Notes: generated by a model not told the origin, from the sequence alone. Positions 18,705 to 26,883 are shown, counted from the stretch's first letter. The stretch is DNA of 64,000 nucleotides from Glycomyces lechevalierae (GCF_027622945.1 NZ_JAPZVQ010000010.1:86799-150798); one strand, 5' to 3'. Translations and numbers: made by a program.

Positions 18705-20219
18705 ATGGCACATCAACGATCCAAGTCCCGCGCGAAGATGAACCGGTCCGGGCTCCGCATAGTCGGCGTCGTCCGCCTGTCGCGGGTCACCGACGTGACC
18801 ACCTCACCCGAACGCCAGAAGGAAGCCATCGAACGCTGGGCGCTCGATGCCGGGCACACGATCGTCGGCTGGGCCGAGGACCTCGACGTCTCCGGCTCCA
18901 CGGACCTGTTCGAGCGCGAGGAACTCGGCCCCTGGCTGCGCGAGCGCGCCTCGGATTTCGACGGGCTGTGCGCGGCAAAGATCGACCGGTGGGCGCGCTC
19001 GATCGTGCACTTCTCGAAGCTGCTGGCCTGGTGCGATGAGCACAAGAAGCTCGCCGCCACCGCCGACAAGCAGCTCCACACCGCCGAACCCTCGGGCAAG
19101 CTCATCGCCTACGTCGCGGCGATCTTCGCCGAGATGGAACTCGACGCGATCTCCGAACGCGTCACCTCCACCCGAGCGAAACTGCGCCAGCGAGGCCAGT
19201 GGGCCGGAGGCGTGGTCCCCTTCGGGTACAAGACCAGCCACGACGTGCAGGGGCGGGCGACCGGGCTCGTACCCGATCCCGAGCGCGCCCCGTGGGCGCG
19301 GGGCATGGTCGCCCGGCGCCTCGAGGGCTGGTCGTTCCAGAAGATCGCCGACTGGCTCAACGAGAACGGCGTCTACGGCCTCAAAGGCGCATTCTGGCTG
19401 GGCACGAGCGTCGCCAAGTTCCTCGGTGGTCGCCACCTGATCGGGCAGGCGATCCACGACGGCCGCACCGTGGTCGACGAGGCCGGGGAGCCGATCCAGT
19501 TCGCCGAACCGCTGATCTCCCTCGCCGACTTCGAGGCGCTCCGGGCCGGATCGGTGGTCCACAACGACCGCGACGGCAAGAGCTACACACAGCGACCCAG
19601 AACCGAGCTGTACCTGCTCAAGGACTTCCTGCGGTGCGGGGCGTGCGGGAACAAGATGTACCGCTTCGCCAGCACCCAGAAGGGCATCTTGTACGTCCGG
19701 TACGGGTGCAAGGGGACCATCAACCACTGCCCGCACCCGGCCTCGATCAAACTCGAAGAACTCGACCAGGCCCTGTCGGAGCGGTTCCTGGACGACATCG
19801 GCAGCCAAGAGGTCTACGAGCGCCGCTTCGTCCCCGCCACCGGCACCGCGGCACAGCTTGAACGACTTGGGCACACCATCCGCGACTTGCGCGACGACCG
19901 CGACGCCGGGCTGTGGGAAGGCGAGGACGACGAGTACCGCCGCCGCATGAAGGCGCTGATCGACAAGCGGAGCCAGCTCGAAGCCCAACCTTCGGAGGAG
20001 GCGAGGTGGGAGTATGCACCCACTGGCACCACCTATGCGAGGGCGTGGGAGGCCGCCGACATCGCCGAACGCCGTGACCTGCTGGCGGGCGCCGAGTTTA
20101 AAGCGCTCGCCTGCCGCCCCGCTATCGACGCGCCCGCCTGGTTCGAGGCGGGCCGGGATGTCATGGTGCCCACCCGCGCCTGCCGCGTCTACGCGGCGTG
20201 GAGCCCGCGCCGACTCTGA
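18705..20219 (+). CDS. Large serine recombinase (site-specific integrase)
   Basis: A 504-residue integrase. The resolvase catalytic domain has the nucleophile Ser26 in VVRLSRVTD, SPERQKEAI, DRWARSIVHF, and the AAIFAEMELDAISERV helix (about 145-160). A recombinase DNA-binding domain follows. A zinc ribbon has Cys311, Cys314, Cys335 and Cys342, and a charged coiled coil spans about 385-440. These enzymes join attP and attB through a 2-bp staggered cut; excision normally needs a directionality factor, which is not seen here. The ATG at 18705 has AGGAGA upstream and starts 61 bp after the attL arm. It almost certainly inserted this island. Confidence 0.93.
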   Translation: MAHQRSKSRAKMNRSGLRIVGVVRLSRVTDVTTSPERQKEAIERWALDAGHTIVGWAEDLDVSGSTDLFEREELGPWLRERASDFDGLCAAKIDRWARSIVHFSKLLAWCDEHKKLAATADKQLHTAEPSGKLIAYVAAIFAEMELDAISERVTSTRAKLRQRGQWAGGVVPFGYKTSHDVQGRATGLVPDPERAPWARGMVARRLEGWSFQKIADWLNENGVYGLKGAFWLGTSVAKFLGGRHLIGQAIHDGRTVVDEAGEPIQFAEPLISLADFEALRAGSVVHNDRDGKSYTQRPRTELYLLKDFLRCGACGNKMYRFASTQKGILYVRYGCKGTINHCPHPASIKLEELDQALSERFLDDIGSQEVYERRFVPATGTAAQLERLGHTIRDLRDDRDAGLWEGEDDEYRRRMKALIDKRSQLEAQPSEEARWEYAPTGTTYARAWEAADIAERRDLLAGAEFKALACRPAIDAPAWFEAGRDVMVPTRACRVYAAWSPRRL

Positions 20220-21120
20220 GACCCCGTGCCGCCCTTGTTCCCCCTGGAGAGGTATCTCGGACCTGCCCGAGCCGGGTAACACGCGCCGTGAGCGGGTCTT
20301 TCGCTCGTTTCCGTTGATCGGGTGCTGTTGGGCCCGGTGTGGGGGCCAGCGTCGGGGCGGATGTGGGCACCCGAGTGGGGGCCGGGGGGGGCGGGGGGGG
20401 GGGGGCGGGGGGGGGCCCCCCCCCGCCCGCGCGGGGGGAGGCCGGGGGGGGGGCCCCCGGGCCCGCCCGGGCCGGGGGGGCCCCCCCGGCGGCCTCGATG
20501 TGGAAGCGCGGGTCGGCGGCCGAGGAGGCGACAACCCCCTCGGCCGCCGCTCCCGCGACCAGGAGCGACCCGCCTTTTGCCAAGCGGGCCAGGCATTTTA
20601 CGAGGGTGGCGTTAAGCCGCGCGCCCTCGCATTCGGCTAGGACTGGCACGATGCCGAGCGTTGCGGGTGCGCCGTCGGGGAGGCCGCGGTGCCACCTGCT
20701 GAGGTCGAGCAGTGCGAAGCGGCGCTCGGTGAGGCCGTAGCCGTGGCCGATGCCGGCCCCGTACCACTCGCCATGATGTGTTCCCGGTCCGAGCACGGCG
20801 AGCTCAGCGGCGTGGGCGGCAACCCAGGTGGCGAAGCCGAAGTTGTCCCGGCCGACCCCGTTGCGGGCGTCAGACTCAGACACGAGCCACCGAGTGCGAC
20901 TCGCAGCCCGGACACTCACCTGCCGACCATCCGGGCCGCGAGCGAGGGCGAGGCCCGGCCCTGCGATGTCCTCGGCGGTGGCGGGTTTGATGACAATGAC
21001 GGCGTGTGTGCCGTCGACCATCTCGGTGACCGTCCACCGCTCGCTCAGGCGGATGGTTCTCGGCCATGCGGGCACGGGTGGGCCCGCTTCGGCGGTTGGT
21101 GTGGGTGCAGACCACGACAT
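20161..21120 (-). pseudogene. RNA-ligase-like gene, probably defective
   Basis: Residues 1-205 resemble actinobacterial RNA ligase family proteins: VTEMVDGTHAVIV (nucleotidyltransferase motif I region), RTRWLVSESDARNG, DNFGFATWVAAHAAEL, GEWYGAGIGHGYGLTERRF, and AEGVV near motif IV. The adenylated lysine of motif I (normally EKxDG) is Met here, an AAG to ATG change. The expected C-terminal FK motif is not visible. The frame then runs into a proline/glycine stretch produced by the G/C homopolymer tract and ends without recognisable sequence. Ligation activity is unlikely unless there are read errors. The tail coordinates after about 20500 are not meaningful. Confidence 0.5.
20381..20491. repeat. 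G/C homopolymer low-complexity tract
   Basis: Nearly pure runs of G and C, including 13 consecutive G at 20393-20405 and 9-base C runs, unlike anything else in the window. It interrupts the RNA-ligase-like frame. It could be real G-quadruplex-prone DNA but looks like a sequencing or assembly artefact. Confidence 0.8.
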
Positions 21121-21309
21121 GGGAGGCGACGCGGCGTCACCGTGGTCTCAGATGCACTCGATCCTACCGGGCCATGACACAGGAGTCGAGTGTTGTGGCT
21201 GTAGGTAATCAAGGTGGGTCGCGAACCGGCCTGCGAACAAGGGGCCTCGCGCTGCTTCCGCAGGTCGAAGAGTTCACGAGACCCTTCTTGGGGGAATATC
21301 AGGTAGATA
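21121..21309. other. No gene recognised
   Basis: Between the RNA-ligase-like start and the small coupled frame there is no convincing coding sequence on either strand. An AT-richer patch (GGGGAATATCAGGTAGATAC, about 21291-21310) is the only compositional feature. Confidence 0.4.
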
Positions 21310-21471
21310 CTAGTAGGACCCGCACACGCGCCCGGCTCTATTCGTCGCGAGCTGCGGAAACACTACCCGGCTCGGCCCGATGGCGTCTCGGGAGTGTTCC
21401 CGGTAGCGCTTCCGGTACCCCGCACGGGGCAGGTTCCGGGAGTCCTCAGCCGGATGCGGTACCGCCGTCAC
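21310..21471 (-). CDS. Possible 53-residue protein coupled to the replication-relaxation gene
   Basis: A GTG start overlaps the stop of the upstream gene (GTGA) and the frame runs 53 codons to TAG. The peptide is basic (RAGYRKRYREHSRD) with no known domain. It may be a small gene or the surviving start of a larger one lost from the element. Support is limited to the overlap. Confidence 0.3.
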   Translation of the reverse strand: MTAVPHPAEDSRNLPRAGYRKRYREHSRDAIGPSRVVFPQLATNRAGRVCGSY

Positions 21472-22421
21472 CACAGGTGGCTGAACGTGTAGATCTCCTC
21501 GAGCCTGCGCAATCGACCCGCCGGGTCACCGGCACACCACCAGACTGGACCGAGCGGATCGGCACTGCGGTCGGTGGCGGTGGTGGCGACGAGGTTACGG
21601 TCCTCTCCGCGATTCAGGCGGTCGTGCAGGTTCGCTTCGCGGCCGGGTTTGGTGAACTCGATGAGCATCATCCGCGGCGGCGCCTCGGCCAGGATCTCCT
21701 CACGGGTCCACTGCCCCTCCTGAACGCGGTTGCTCGCGATGCGTTGCTGCCTGCCGATCTCCTTGCCGTAGTGATAGATCTTCTGGATCAGTCGATCCAG
21801 TGTCTCGGTCCCGGTGTCGTACTCGAACCAGAACTCTCGCTTCAAGCCCACAAGCGTGAGGTCAAAACACCCGTCCGCTCGCATCCCCATCACCGACGAC
21901 ACCCGCTCGGCTTCCTGCTCGACGTACCAGCGCTGCAGCGTCGCCGTCGCGTCGTGGCGGCAGGAGAAGGCCAGCCGCGAGTAACAGTCGTTGATGCCCT
22001 CCAGATGCGCGCGGTGGGCGGAGAAGAAGAGCGCGTCGGCGTGCTCGCGGGCTTTCGCCTTCGTCGGCGTCCGGCCGGGCTTGGGCTTCTCGCTCTTGCC
22101 GAACCAGTCCGTGCCGGGGTCCCTCGCGTAGTCGGCGACCGCGACTGCATGGGTCAAGGAAAGTCCCAGCAGGCCGAGGAAGTACCGGTACGCCTCGTGC
22201 GTTGAGGGACGCCGGCGGTCGAGCAGTCCCCGCTCGGTCAAGGTCCGGACCCGGTCGTACGCCGAGGACGCGGAGTCGAAGAAGATCCGCTGCAATTGCT
22301 CGATCGTGAACAGTCGAAACCGGGCCAGGTGCTCGATGATCGCCCGGTCTCGGTCGGTGAGCTGATGCGCGATCTCACCGAGCGAAGCCGCTGCGTTCGA
22401 GGGCGTGCGCCATGACGCCAT
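21468..22421 (-). CDS. Replication-relaxation family protein
   Basis: A 317-residue protein with a winged-helix N-terminus (LTDRDRAIIEHLARFRLFTIEQLQRIFF, DRVRTLTERGLLDRRRP). A conserved C-terminal region (HADALFFSAHRAHLEG, DLTLVGLKREFWFEYDTGTETLDRLIQKIYHYG) is typical of the Replic_Relax family. In plasmids and integrated elements of actinomycetes these genes accompany replication or transfer functions; the mechanism is not established. The DTGTE and KI..Y residues recall a nuclease-like fold. The ATG at 22421 (MASWRTP) is chosen because sequence upstream lacks family similarity. A long inverted repeat lies about 200 bp upstream. Confidence 0.8.
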   Translation of the reverse strand: MASWRTPSNAAASLGEIAHQLTDRDRAIIEHLARFRLFTIEQLQRIFFDSASSAYDRVRTLTERGLLDRRRPSTHEAYRYFLGLLGLSLTHAVAVADYARDPGTDWFGKSEKPKPGRTPTKAKAREHADALFFSAHRAHLEGINDCYSRLAFSCRHDATATLQRWYVEQEAERVSSVMGMRADGCFDLTLVGLKREFWFEYDTGTETLDRLIQKIYHYGKEIGRQQRIASNRVQEGQWTREEILAEAPPRMMLIEFTKPGREANLHDRLNRGEDRNLVATTATDRSADPLGPVWWCAGDPAGRLRRLEEIYTFSHLW

Positions 22422-22613
22422 CAGTTCACCGCCCCACCGGGCATGGCGCGGGCACACCGAACAGCGGCACCGCCCACAGCGCGGCACCGTTTCACCGTTA
22501 TCGACATCCAGCGGATCGTGTTCGTGTCCTTCCTCCCGATCGGTGGAAGCAGCCCGGTCTGGCCACCTCCCGTGAACGCGAGTGTCGCTCGAAAATGCCG
22601 TTGAGTCGAGGCT

Positions 22614-22685
22614 TGTGCGGGTCAGCCACCCTGACAGACCCGCACAGGGCCCGCACAAACGATCGCTGTGCGGGCCCTGTGCGGG
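22614..22685. repeat. Iteron-like inverted repeat (candidate origin or operator)
   Basis: A perfect 19-bp stem: CCCGCACAGGGCCCGCACA (22639-22657) and its complement (22667-22685) around a 9-base loop. Each arm carries two copies of the octamer TGTGCGGG or its complement, and a fifth copy is at 22614-22621. It sits in the gene-free stretch 22422-22891 upstream of the replication-relaxation gene. This suits an iteron origin, oriT or autoregulatory operator. Confidence 0.6.
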
Positions 22686-22807
22686 TGAACGAGCTGACCG
22701 GGGCGGGACCCGCGACTCCGTTCGGCTCCGGTCCTCAAGGCCGAAATCTGGTCCGGCCCCATTCGAATACCGGAGACTCGTCCACCATTGTGGTGTCGGA
22801 GGTAGGA

Positions 22808-22839
22808 GGGCCGCCGCGCTCCACCTGGCGCGGCGGCCC
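22808..22839 (-). terminator. Terminator of the leftward small-gene operon
   Basis: GGGCCGCCGCGC pairs perfectly with GCGCGGCGGCCC around an 8-base loop, about 50 bp after the last leftward gene (22892-23113). No strong T-run follows. Confidence 0.5.
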
Positions 22840-22891
22840 GGAGGGGAACCGTCGCTCAGTCGCGGCGCGCGGCGGCCCCTCGGGAGGCAAG

Positions 22892-23113
22892 TCAGTCGTG
22901 ACGCGGTGCTTGGTCGATGATCCGTTGCGCCTCTCGAACGGCGTGCCAGTGCGCTTCGAGCCGCTCGATGGCGCGTTGCTCGCGCTCGGCCTGGTCGCCG
23001 CGGGCGCGATCGAGGTACCACCCGAGCGTCCGCCGCGGGTAGTCCGGCGGTGGCGGAACATCCCATACTGACGCCTGGCCGCCGAGGATGAGAGCGAGTA
23101 TCCGGCCAGTCAT
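22892..23113 (-). CDS. Small hydrophilic protein of unknown function
   Basis: A 73-residue protein with a short hydrophobic start (GRILALILGG) and a charged helical remainder (ARGDQAEREQRAIERLEAHW). No family is recognised. Its ATG overlaps the stop of the preceding gene (ATGA) and a hairpin terminator follows, so it is the last gene of a three-gene leftward operon in the element. Confidence 0.6.
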   Translation of the reverse strand: MTGRILALILGGQASVWDVPPPPDYPRRTLGWYLDRARGDQAEREQRAIERLEAHWHAVREAQRIIDQAPRHD

Positions 23114-23340
23114 CTCGTCACCCCAGCCCGGAACTGGTCGAATGCGTGCCGCAGCTCAAGCGGTGCGAGGTCATCGTCGGGAGCGAAGACGGTCAGATCG
23201 AGTCGGCCGTATCGGATCACGCCCATACCGGTGAGTGTGGGCCCGGTCCGGTTCAACCAGATGACTTCGCCCGCGAGCGGACTCGCGATCCTGTCAGCTT
23301 CGATTTCCCAGCCGCGCCATGTGAACTGTCCGATGATCAT
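23110..23340 (-). CDS. Small protein of unknown function, middle gene of leftward operon
   Basis: A 76-residue, beta-rich protein (MIIGQFTWRGWEIEADRI, then GMGVIRYGRLDLTVFAPDDD). No known family. It overlaps both neighbours by ATGA, strong evidence that all three are translated together. The longer upstream frame is ignored because the ATG at 23340 fits the overlap exactly. Confidence 0.65.
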   Translation of the reverse strand: MIIGQFTWRGWEIEADRIASPLAGEVIWLNRTGPTLTGMGVIRYGRLDLTVFAPDDDLAPLELRHAFDQFRAGVTR

Positions 23341-23864
23341 GGCGCGGCCCTTCCGGCAAGACACTCCTTGGTGGCCTGGCCCAGGGTCGCGACGTCGAGA
23401 TACCGGTGTTCGGGCGTCAGCGCGAGCCCGGCCGGGCCAGACACGGCGACGAGCGCTTCCGGGTGCACGTCGGTGCGGTACACGTAGACCATCGGCTGAC
23501 CGCTGAGCCGGTCGGTGGCAACGTGAGGCCGAAACCGCATGCCTCCGAGCTCGAACTGGTCCCGGTTTGCGAGCACCTCGGCCAGTTTCGCTTTGATCTG
23601 GACGCGCTCGGTTGCGGTCCAAACACCTGCTGGCGCCTGCCAGGTGACATTGTGGAGAACGCCGCCAGCATGGCCGAGGAGGGCGATTACCGGGAAGCCG
23701 CGACCGGTAGAAGTCAACTGCCCGTCGCCGACTTCATCGTCCACGTACAACTCAGTGCCCGGCAGGTCCCACCGCTCCAAGTACCGCATCCGGTCAGGCA
23801 CCATGTGGTGCCCCAGATCGTCTTGCATTGGGACCCTCGCGATGCCGACGTTTCGTCTCGCCAC
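23337..23864 (-). CDS. Hypothetical protein, first gene of leftward operon
   Basis: A 175-residue protein of no recognised family, starting with GTG behind AAGGAGGGAG. It contains a probable beta-domain (FPVIALLGHAGGVLHNVTWQ) and a segment (VQIKAKLAEVLANRDQFELGGMRFRPHVATDRL) that could pack as an alpha/beta unit. It begins the leftward operon divergent from the XRE regulator 173 bp away, so the regulator may control it. Confidence 0.6.
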   Translation of the reverse strand: MARRNVGIARVPMQDDLGHHMVPDRMRYLERWDLPGTELYVDDEVGDGQLTSTGRGFPVIALLGHAGGVLHNVTWQAPAGVWTATERVQIKAKLAEVLANRDQFELGGMRFRPHVATDRLSGQPMVYVYRTDVHPEALVAVSGPAGLALTPEHRYLDVATLGQATKECLAGRAAP

Positions 23865-23977
23865 TTGCAGCTCCCTCCTTGCTGGCGCTTCGCCCCCAGG
23901 AATGACCTGGTAGGGCCCTCTTGATTCGAACGGTGTCCGATTCGCTACCCCAGGCTATGGAGGCGGGAGCGCAGAGC

Positions 23978-23993
23978 GTTGCCATGTGGCAAC
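23978..23993. promoter_or_regulatory. 16-bp palindrome, candidate operator of XRE regulator
   Basis: GTTGCCATGTGGCAAC has two 7-bp arms around TG. It lies about 45-60 bp before the XRE/TPR gene start, in the divergent promoter region. A self-binding site is likely but untested. Confidence 0.55.
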
Positions 23994-24037
23994 GGCACTT
24001 GTAGGCTGAGGCGGACCCTGTAGGTATGGAGCAGCGC

Positions 24038-25246
24038 ATGGCGACCGAACCCATCGGCGAACGCATCATGACCCGGCGGAAGCTTCGCGGGCTCAGCATT
24101 CGCCGGGCTGCTGAGCTGGCCGACATGAACGCGAGCACCTGGAGCCGGATCGAGAACGGTCTCCGCGGCGCCGACAACCTCCAGATCCTGGCGTCCATGA
24201 GCATGGTCCTGCGCTGCTCGGTCATGGACCTGATCGGCGACGGCTACGTCTCCCTCACCAGCGACGGCGTCGGGCTCGTCGACGACGTCCACGACATCCT
24301 CGCGGCCCTCATCGAGACGGCCCTGGAGGATGAGGCCACCGCCGACCCGGCGGGGCTTGGCTACCTCAATGCCGAGGCCGATCTGCTCGAAGAGCTATAC
24401 CGGCGAGGCGACTTCACTGGGACGGCCGCGCGGCTGGCGCCGTTTCTACGTCGTCTGCACGCCACCGCCGTCACCGCAACCAACACAGCCACGGCCACGC
24501 GCACACGAGAGCTGACCGTCCAGGCAGCGCACCGAACCATGAACGTCATGCGCTCCACCGGGCAGCGCGCCGACACCTACCTCGCCGGTGAGCGCGCCCG
24601 AGACGCCGCCGCCGAACTCGACGACCTCAGCCTAAAAGGCATCGCCGCATTTACTCGTGCGCACGCGGCGTTGAGCTGCGGCAGTATGGAACGCGGCCAC
24701 AAGTTCGCCGCCGCCGGCCTTCGCATGCTCGAAGGCGGCACGGCCGACCAGCGGACTATGGCCGTCGCGGGCCAACTTCACCTGACCTCAGCGATGACGC
24801 TGTATGGGCTCAAGCGCGAATCCGAAGCCGAGACACACCTGGCCGAAGCCGAAGACCTCGCCACGCGCACCGGCGACTGCGGGCAAGAACTCGGCTGGTT
24901 CGGTCCCACCAACCTCACGTTCTGGATGGTCGCTATGGAAGTCGACCGGGACCCGCGCCGGGCCATCGCCATCGCGAACACCACCAACCCCAGCGCAATC
25001 GACGCCCCCACTCGACAGGCGTCGTTCTATCTCGACGCGGCCAGGGCATGCGCCCGGATCGGCTCGCGCGACTCCGACCGAGCCGCCATACGCATGATCG
25101 CCTCCGCCGAGAACGTCGCCCCACAGCGCATCCGCTTCAACCCCCTCGCACGCGAGGTCCTGCGGATCGTCGTGCGCCGCACCAAAGAGAACGCGATCGA
25201 CCCACAACTGCGAGGCCTGTGCGAACGGATCGGAGTCAAGACATGA
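24038..25246 (+). CDS. XRE-family HTH regulator with TPR-like C-terminus
   Basis: A 402-residue regulator with an N-terminal Cro/C1-type helix-turn-helix (residues about 8-60: LRGLSIRRAAELADMNASTWSRIENG in two parts). A long all-helical region with TPR-like repeats follows (AHAALSCGSMERGHKFAAAGL, AMTLYGLKRESEAETHLAEAE). Such proteins are common in actinomycete elements, and the TPR part usually senses a peptide or protein. The ATG at 24038 has GGAG six bases upstream; an ATG at 24026 is possible if the mRNA is leaderless. The stop overlaps the flavoprotein start (ATGA). Confidence 0.8.
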   Translation: MATEPIGERIMTRRKLRGLSIRRAAELADMNASTWSRIENGLRGADNLQILASMSMVLRCSVMDLIGDGYVSLTSDGVGLVDDVHDILAALIETALEDEATADPAGLGYLNAEADLLEELYRRGDFTGTAARLAPFLRRLHATAVTATNTATATRTRELTVQAAHRTMNVMRSTGQRADTYLAGERARDAAAELDDLSLKGIAAFTRAHAALSCGSMERGHKFAAAGLRMLEGGTADQRTMAVAGQLHLTSAMTLYGLKRESEAETHLAEAEDLATRTGDCGQELGWFGPTNLTFWMVAMEVDRDPRRAIAIANTTNPSAIDAPTRQASFYLDAARACARIGSRDSDRAAIRMIASAENVAPQRIRFNPLAREVLRIVVRRTKENAIDPQLRGLCERIGVKT

Positions 25247-25863
25247 ACGTCGTCTACCTCATCGTCTGCGGTGCCGGACCCACCATGCACGCCGCCGGGT
25301 TCGTTGAGGCCGCCCGCGCCTCGGGATGGGACTGCCACGTCATTGCCACCCCCACCGGCGCTGCGTTCGCCGACCTTGACGCGCTCGAAGCCGCCTCGGG
25401 CCACCCGGTGACCACCGAACACCGGAAACCGGGGACGCCCCGCCGAGACCGTCCAAACGCCGACGCCGTCGTCATTGCCCCGGCCACCGCGAACACGATC
25501 TGCAAACTCGCCGCCGGGATCGCCGACACCTACGCACTCGATGTCGCCTCCGAACACATCGGTCTTGGCATCCCGACCCTGGTCGTGCCGTTCGCAAACA
25601 CCGCACTCACCGGACGGGTGCCATACCTACGCGCGACAGCGACGTTGACCGAGGAGGGCGTGACCTTCCTAGAACTAGCCGAGCACGAACCCCACCACGG
25701 CGGCCCGCTCGCCGAACAGTTCCCCTGGCACCAGGCCATGACACAAGCCGCCAAACTCGCCGAGACACGCCGCTCCGAGCCAGAGCCAACCGCCACTTCT
25801 TGGAGCGGTCCTGCGGAGCCCCCGCCTACAAGCAACACCCACGAATTGCCGGAATCCCGCTAA
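25243..25863 (+). CDS. Flavoprotein-like (HFCD family) protein
   Basis: A 206-residue member of the homo-oligomeric flavin-containing Cys decarboxylase superfamily. It opens with VVYLIVCGAGP, has the PNADAVVIAPATANTICKLAAGIADTYAL block typical of FMN-binding enzymes, and continues LGIPTLVVPFANTAL. Relatives decarboxylate phosphopantothenoylcysteine or peptide C-termini, or prenylate flavin; the substrate here is unknown. Its ATGA overlap with the XRE regulator and the same pairing seen in other actinomycetes suggest one functional unit. The C-terminal 35 residues are low complexity. Confidence 0.78.
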   Translation: MNVVYLIVCGAGPTMHAAGFVEAARASGWDCHVIATPTGAAFADLDALEAASGHPVTTEHRKPGTPRRDRPNADAVVIAPATANTICKLAAGIADTYALDVASEHIGLGIPTLVVPFANTALTGRVPYLRATATLTEEGVTFLELAEHEPHHGGPLAEQFPWHQAMTQAAKLAETRRSEPEPTATSWSGPAEPPPTSNTHELPESR

Positions 25864-25901
25864 GCTGACCGAGCCGCCACCCCCTTGGACGGAGCCGCTG
25901 C

Positions 25902-26576
25902 GTGCCCTCAGTCGATGAACTCGCTGCCGCGATCCGCGCCGCGATCGACCAAAGCCGTGACCTCATCGCCGGCCTCGGCGCGAGCCGTGAACAGGCCACC
26001 GGGCTTCGAGACGAGCTCGGCACGCTCGGCGTCGAAGCGAAAGCTGAACAGGTCGGCTCGATCGTGGACAGCCTGGAGGAAATGCAGGCGGAGGCTTCGG
26101 CAGTCACTGCCAGCCTCGAGTCCGCTCTTGCCACAGCCGAGGCGATCCGCAGCGGCACCGCAGGTGGCGGAGGCGGTGGCGCATCACCGGGTCCGCCGCT
26201 GTCACCGTCAGCGCCGCAGCCCGGGCCGAACCGGCCCGGCCCTGACCTCACCCGAGCCGAATTCGATGATCGGAAACTCACCAAGTACGCCCTCAACCCC
26301 GAGCACCCAGTCGGCGGCAACAAGGCGCGCGTCATCAAGTCCCGGACTGGGTTCGGGCTCAACGACGCCGCTGAGATCAAACGTCAGATACTGGAGAAAG
26401 CCCCGGCCGCAAAGCCGATCATGGGCGACACCGACGAACACGGAACGCGCTGGAAAGTGGATGTGGAGCTGACCGGCCCTGATGGGACGATGGAAGTCCG
26501 CACCGGATGGATCGCCGACGCTGCCGGGAGGACTCGGCTGGTGACGATCAGCTTCCCGCCGAAGGGGGAGAGATGA
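25902..26576 (+). CDS. DUF6883-type protein with coiled-coil N-terminus, candidate toxin
   Basis: A 224-residue protein starting at GTG behind GGAG. Residues 1-85 are a helical/coiled-coil region like DUF6244 proteins. A Gly/Pro linker (about 86-115) follows, then a compact C-terminal domain (about 120-222: KLTKYALNPEHPVGGNKARV, GFGLNDAAEIKRQI, KVDVELTGPDG) matching DUF6883. The order of helical delivery part, flexible linker and small C-terminal domain resembles polymorphic toxins. The next gene overlaps by ATGA and encodes a DUF4926 protein, a frequent neighbour that may be immunity or antitoxin. Toxic activity is inference. Confidence 0.65.
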   Translation: MPSVDELAAAIRAAIDQSRDLIAGLGASREQATGLRDELGTLGVEAKAEQVGSIVDSLEEMQAEASAVTASLESALATAEAIRSGTAGGGGGGASPGPPLSPSAPQPGPNRPGPDLTRAEFDDRKLTKYALNPEHPVGGNKARVIKSRTGFGLNDAAEIKRQILEKAPAAKPIMGDTDEHGTRWKVDVELTGPDGTMEVRTGWIADAAGRTRLVTISFPPKGER

Positions 26577-26770
26577 AACTGTACGACGTGGTCGAGCTCG
26601 CCGTGGACCTGCCCGAGAAGGGCCTCCGGGAAGGCATGATCGGCACCATCGTCGATGTTTACGACGACCCGCGAGCGTTCGAGGTGGAGTTCGACGACGA
26701 GGACGGCGTAGAAATTGCGCTGCTTGCGCTCAAGCCAGAGCAACTGCGGTCGAAGCGGAAGACACTTTGA
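26573..26770 (+). CDS. DUF4926-type small protein, possible immunity/antitoxin partner
   Basis: A 65-residue, strongly acidic, SH3-like beta protein (KLYDVVELAVDLPEKGLREG, GTIVDVYDDPRAFEVEFDDE). The pattern is that of DUF4926. It starts at an ATGA overlap after GGGGGAG, so it is made with the DUF6883 protein. The acidic charge fits a partner that masks a basic or nucleic-acid-binding protein. The role is inferred from pairing. Confidence 0.68.
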   Translation: MKLYDVVELAVDLPEKGLREGMIGTIVDVYDDPRAFEVEFDDEDGVEIALLALKPEQLRSKRKTL

Positions 26771-26853
26771 TGACCTATTCTTGGAAGAGGTGCGGCCGGG
26801 TGATACTGGTGTCATTGGCAGAATGGCCCGACCGAAGGACCCGGGTTCTCGGT

Positions 26854-26883
26854 GTGACACCACAAAATCGCCTATTGGATAAT
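26854..26883 (+). promoter_or_regulatory. Candidate sigma-70-type promoter for the STAND gene
   Basis: GTGACA (26854-26859) and GATAAT (26878-26883) are separated by 18 bp. They lie in the AT-rich 155-bp gap before the STAND gene, leaving a leader of about 35-40 bases. Confidence 0.4.

Noticed and set aside
22422-23066. N-terminal extension of the replication-relaxation protein
   Set aside because: The extension crosses the iteron hairpin and terminator and has no family similarity.
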